NCBI RefSeq assembly: GCF_017814435.1
Contig: NZ_JAGJCB010000001.1
Span: 186,001 to 250,000, forward strand
DNA: 64,000 bases
Direction of reading: 5' to 3'
From: Mariniflexile gromovii
GTDB taxonomy: Bacteria; Bacteroidota; Bacteroidia; Flavobacteriales; Flavobacteriaceae
Below, in pieces: positions 61,643 to 64,000 of this stretch (its first letter is position 1; each line of letters opens with the position of its first letter). The translations under genes and the position numbers were made by a program. The notes under the pieces were generated by a model. It did no database searches. It was given only the letters and a program-made list of their open reading frames with translations, and was not told the origin of the DNA.

Positions 61643-62116
61643 ATGCCTGAAAAAAAGCAAACATATAAAGAAATCCACGGAACTACTAAAGTCGGGGATT
61701 TTTTGCGTTCAATAGGCAAAAGCGACCTATTAACAAAAGTATTGGGTGCGTCTGCTGAATTATTGACAGGAGATGTAAAAGGTGCTGTAAGTGCCATTTT
61801 AAAAGGTTCGGATGAATTGACATCAGAACAACGTGAATTTGCTTTAAAACTTTTGGAATCAGATGTAGCCGAAAATGAAGAGGTTTCAAAAAGATGGCAA
61901 TATGATATGGTTTCTGATTCATGGTTAAGCAAAAATGTGCGCCCTTTATTGTTGATATACTTAACATTAAGTATGTCTATTTTATGTGTTTTAGATAGTT
62001 CTATTATAGCTTTTCAAATTGATAAAGTTTGGATTGAATTACTTGAAAATCTTTTACTGGCATCTTTTTTCGCTTACTTCGGTGGTCGGACGTTGGAAAA
62101 ATATAAAAAAATATAG
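61643..62116 (+). CDS. Holin of the 3TM (GTA-holin-like) family
   Basis: The 157-residue protein has the 3TM phage-holin pattern: N-terminal amphipathic part, then E-V-S-K-R-W-Q-Y-D-M-V-S-D-S-W-L-S-K-N near 83-101 preceding V-R-P-L-L-L-I-Y-L and two further hydrophobic segments. Such holins make inner-membrane holes that let the lytic enzyme reach peptidoglycan. It follows the transglycosylase cluster by a few bases, forming the lysis module. Confidence 0.8.
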   Translation: MPEKKQTYKEIHGTTKVGDFLRSIGKSDLLTKVLGASAELLTGDVKGAVSAILKGSDELTSEQREFALKLLESDVAENEEVSKRWQYDMVSDSWLSKNVRPLLLIYLTLSMSILCVLDSSIIAFQIDKVWIELLENLLLASFFAYFGGRTLEKYKKI

Positions 62117-62118
62117 TC

Positions 62119-63546
62119 ATGCAAGTTTATAATTCTAAAAAAATAAAAGGGAATATATTGTTAAAAGGCGGTAAAAAGATTTTATTTAATGATTCTTCTT
62201 TTATTGCATCTGATGGGGGTATAAATACATACTGGGATTTTGTTAATGAGGGTTCTCTACGTTTAAGGGATGAAAATAGTACCGATTTTGTAATTATAGA
62301 CCCTAACAATGAAGATTCTAACGTTTTGACAGTTAACGGGAATATAGTTACATATCATGATATTATAAAGGAGAATAGACATTTATTTATACCTTTTAAT
62401 AGTTTTATAGCTTATGGAGATTCTCAAACGGAAGGCTTCAATTTTTCTGGAAAACCTTATACCGATGGCGGTTCGTATTTACTTGAGGCTTACAAGTGGG
62501 TTAATATTTTTGCTAATAGTTATGGTAAATTTTTAAATTATGATAATCGTGCTGTTGGTGGAAGTCGTATTTCTTGGAAAAACAGCGGTGCTACTTACTC
62601 CCATGAACACCAGTCACATTTTAATAAAATGGGTAATTTAAGACCAAATTGGACTGGTTTAGTAGTTTCGATGCTTGGTTGGAATAATTTAGGTGTTTCC
62701 TTTTCAACGGAACAAGAAAAAACGGATTTTTTCGAGGTTATGAAATCAGCACAAATGTCATGTATTGCAAGAATGTTGATAGATAATTACGGTGGTATTG
62801 CAAATGTGGGTTGGGATTCCAACTATAATACTTATGTAAATTCATGGTCAACTGATGGAACGGGCGTGGTTGAGTATTCGCCTTTTGTTGCTAATACGGA
62901 ATTTTTGCCCTTTAGATATAATGCTGACGTTTTATTAAATGGTAGATGGCATACTAAATTGGAAGATGGCGACTTTTTGCAATTTACATTAAATTCAAAA
63001 AGAGCATGCGGTCTTTTCTTTGAAACTGGCGTAAACGGTGGTGAGTTTAATGTGCTTGTAAACGGTATAGTTTACGGTTCGTATAATTCCAACTATACGC
63101 CTTTGACGGGTTATGATGGGGATGTTTTTCCTTTTGTTGTTTGGATAGAAAATTTGCCCGATAACAGCGTTATAAGGGTAGAGCAAACAGATACAACAAC
63201 AAAGGAAGTGCGCTTTTTGGCTTACGGTTATGTTGAAAGGGATTCAGTTCCTTTATCCTCAAAAATGCTTTTAGTTGGCTCCGTATGTGGAAACAATTAT
63301 TTAAGAAATTCTGAAATAATTTACAGAATGTGGTTAGCCACAAAGGAAGCTGTAGGCTGTTTTTCTGATTATAGCAATAATTTAAAGTTTGTTGATGTTG
63401 CAAAACATTGGCAAGGTTATAAACATCAAGAACCATCTGATTTAAGTCATTTAACGGATATAGGTAATGTTATGGTTGCTGAATCTTTTCAAAAAAATAT
63501 TGAAAATCCAGTTTTATCATTTAGTAATAAACTTATAAAGCTTTAA
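62119..63546 (+). CDS. SGNH/GDSL-hydrolase spike or receptor-binding protein
   Basis: The 475-residue protein has a beta-rich start (V-Y-N-S-K-K-I-K-G-N) that likely attaches to the particle, then an SGNH esterase. Block I is A-Y-G-D-S-Q-T-E-G with Ser102, block III resembles L-G-W-N-N-L-G, and the catalytic pair Asp441-His444 is in P-S-D-L-S-H-L-T near the end. Between them a beta insertion (residues ~250-380) may be a carbohydrate-binding domain. Deacetylation of host capsule or LPS by a spike enzyme is a plausible entry step. Confidence 0.75.
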   Translation: MQVYNSKKIKGNILLKGGKKILFNDSSFIASDGGINTYWDFVNEGSLRLRDENSTDFVIIDPNNEDSNVLTVNGNIVTYHDIIKENRHLFIPFNSFIAYGDSQTEGFNFSGKPYTDGGSYLLEAYKWVNIFANSYGKFLNYDNRAVGGSRISWKNSGATYSHEHQSHFNKMGNLRPNWTGLVVSMLGWNNLGVSFSTEQEKTDFFEVMKSAQMSCIARMLIDNYGGIANVGWDSNYNTYVNSWSTDGTGVVEYSPFVANTEFLPFRYNADVLLNGRWHTKLEDGDFLQFTLNSKRACGLFFETGVNGGEFNVLVNGIVYGSYNSNYTPLTGYDGDVFPFVVWIENLPDNSVIRVEQTDTTTKEVRFLAYGYVERDSVPLSSKMLLVGSVCGNNYLRNSEIIYRMWLATKEAVGCFSDYSNNLKFVDVAKHWQGYKHQEPSDLSHLTDIGNVMVAESFQKNIENPVLSFSNKLIKL

Positions 63547-63548
63547 TT

Positions 63549-63938
63549 ATGCAAGTGTATAGAAATATAAAACAAATGGTTCAAAACATAATAACAGAAG
63601 TAAGTATTACTTCTGCATATAATGTTTTTTCGTTTGTTGTTACGCAATCAGGCACGTCTGAACCTATAATTGAAGAGATAAACAATACTTTTCCAGTTAC
63701 TTGGACTTGTTCACGTTTTTCTACAGGAATTTATAAGGTACAGTCAAGTGCTGTAGCTTTACCTACTGTTGAGGGTACTTGGTTTATCGGTGGCGGTAGA
63801 AATTTTGGAGGTGTTGAAATAAATGTTTATTACGGTGGTAGTGATAATTTTATAATACAAACAAGGTTAAATGGCACGTTAACGGATGGTTTATTAACAA
63901 GAACCGCATTTGAAGTAAGAGATTTAAAAAATAGTTAA
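63549..63938 (+). CDS. Small beta-rich phage protein, spike-associated
   Basis: The 129-residue protein starts with the same M-Q-V-Y motif as the spike protein and then a compact beta domain ending W-F-I-G-G-G-R-N-F-G-G-V-E-I-N-V-Y. Such small proteins after tail or spike genes act as chaperones or trimeric end domains. Two bases separate it from the spike gene. No named family. Confidence 0.55.
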   Translation: MQVYRNIKQMVQNIITEVSITSAYNVFSFVVTQSGTSEPIIEEINNTFPVTWTCSRFSTGIYKVQSSAVALPTVEGTWFIGGGRNFGGVEINVYYGGSDNFIIQTRLNGTLTDGLLTRTAFEVRDLKNS

Positions 63939-63954
63939 TTAAAATAAAAACAAT

Positions 63955-64000
63955 ATGGAATTTACGTTAGATTCAGTTACACAATACAAAGAGAGTTTAA
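63955..64000 (+). CDS. Truncated phage gene at window end
   Basis: ATG at 63955 opens a frame that runs off the window (M-E-F-T-L-D-S-V-T-Q-Y-K-E-S-L). Only 15 residues are visible, so no function can be given. It shows that the prophage continues beyond the window. Confidence 0.5.
   Translation, partial: MEFTLDSVTQYKESL

Noticed and set aside
1-64000. CRISPR arrays, tRNA or rRNA genes
   Set aside because: No regular spaced repeats and no cloverleaf or rRNA-like sequence were recognised while reading both strands; a dedicated search tool was not available.

Overview
The window is chromosomal DNA from a low-GC, probably marine, member of the Flavobacteriaceae (Bacteroidota). Several things point there. 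Genes start after A-rich leaders without Shine-Dalgarno sequences. Promoters show the Bacteroidota -7 element TAnnTTTG. One protein carries a type IX secretion sorting tail. The gene set includes an OMP_b-brl_3-type TonB-dependent receptor, a fused alpha/beta 2-oxoacid dehydrogenase E1, DUF6266, DUF6515, LytS/LytTR regulation and a tiny N-P-x-D-type membrane peptide gene.

Region by region: 1-5.4 kb holds the end of an SMR transporter gene and a thrA-thrB-thrC operon (minus strand), preceded by a previously unlabelled Thr/Ile-rich leader peptide gene and a GC palindrome that look like a translational attenuator. 5.6-13.2 kb has a T9SS-secreted protein, NAD(P)HX repair enzyme, a thioredoxin-like lipoprotein, a compact four-gene cluster (SUI1 factor, DUF1835, nucleoside phosphorylase, cytosolic periplasmic-binding-like protein) and a 2OG-Fe(II) oxygenase. 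13.3-31 kb is housekeeping and surface functions: E1 dehydrogenase, Hsp20, 3D-domain lipoprotein, ExbD-like protein, aldo/keto reductase, sulfatase, two helicases with a cold-shock protein, two EamA permeases, a GT9 transferase, a TonB-type receptor and a GH5-like glycosidase. 31-39 kb carries a dioxygenase-fold protein, a 2H phosphoesterase and a six-gene run encoding a TolC-MacA-MacB type efflux system followed by its likely LytS/LytTR two-component regulator. 39-49.8 kb has redox and amino-acid/aldehyde metabolism genes, a serine hydrolase, DUF6266 and several inverted repeats.

From about 49.8 kb base composition turns visibly more AT-rich and the content becomes accessory. A lone 931-residue Roco protein (nine leucine-rich repeats, Roc GTPase, COR-like region, Cys-rich segment, two C-terminal membrane helices) occupies 50.1-52.9 kb. 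From 53.1 kb to the window end lies what I read as an integrated small tailless phage: unknown early genes, a filamentous-phage-G2P-like rolling-circle Rep, a good TAnnTTTG promoter, then a tightly packed virion/lysis module with a probable double-jelly-roll capsid protein, many tiny one-helix membrane proteins, two Arg-rich DNA-condensing-like proteins, a transglycosylase, a 3TM holin and an SGNH-hydrolase spike. No terminase, portal, tail gene or integrase is visible. This combination resembles the ssDNA, membrane-containing Flavobacterium phage FLiP (Finnlakeviridae) and the corticovirus PM2 in design, but as a provirus. Within it, the transglycosylase gene ends in an A10 run where a -1 slip would add a membrane anchor, and a single antisense gene encodes a PD-(D/E)xK nuclease-like protein.
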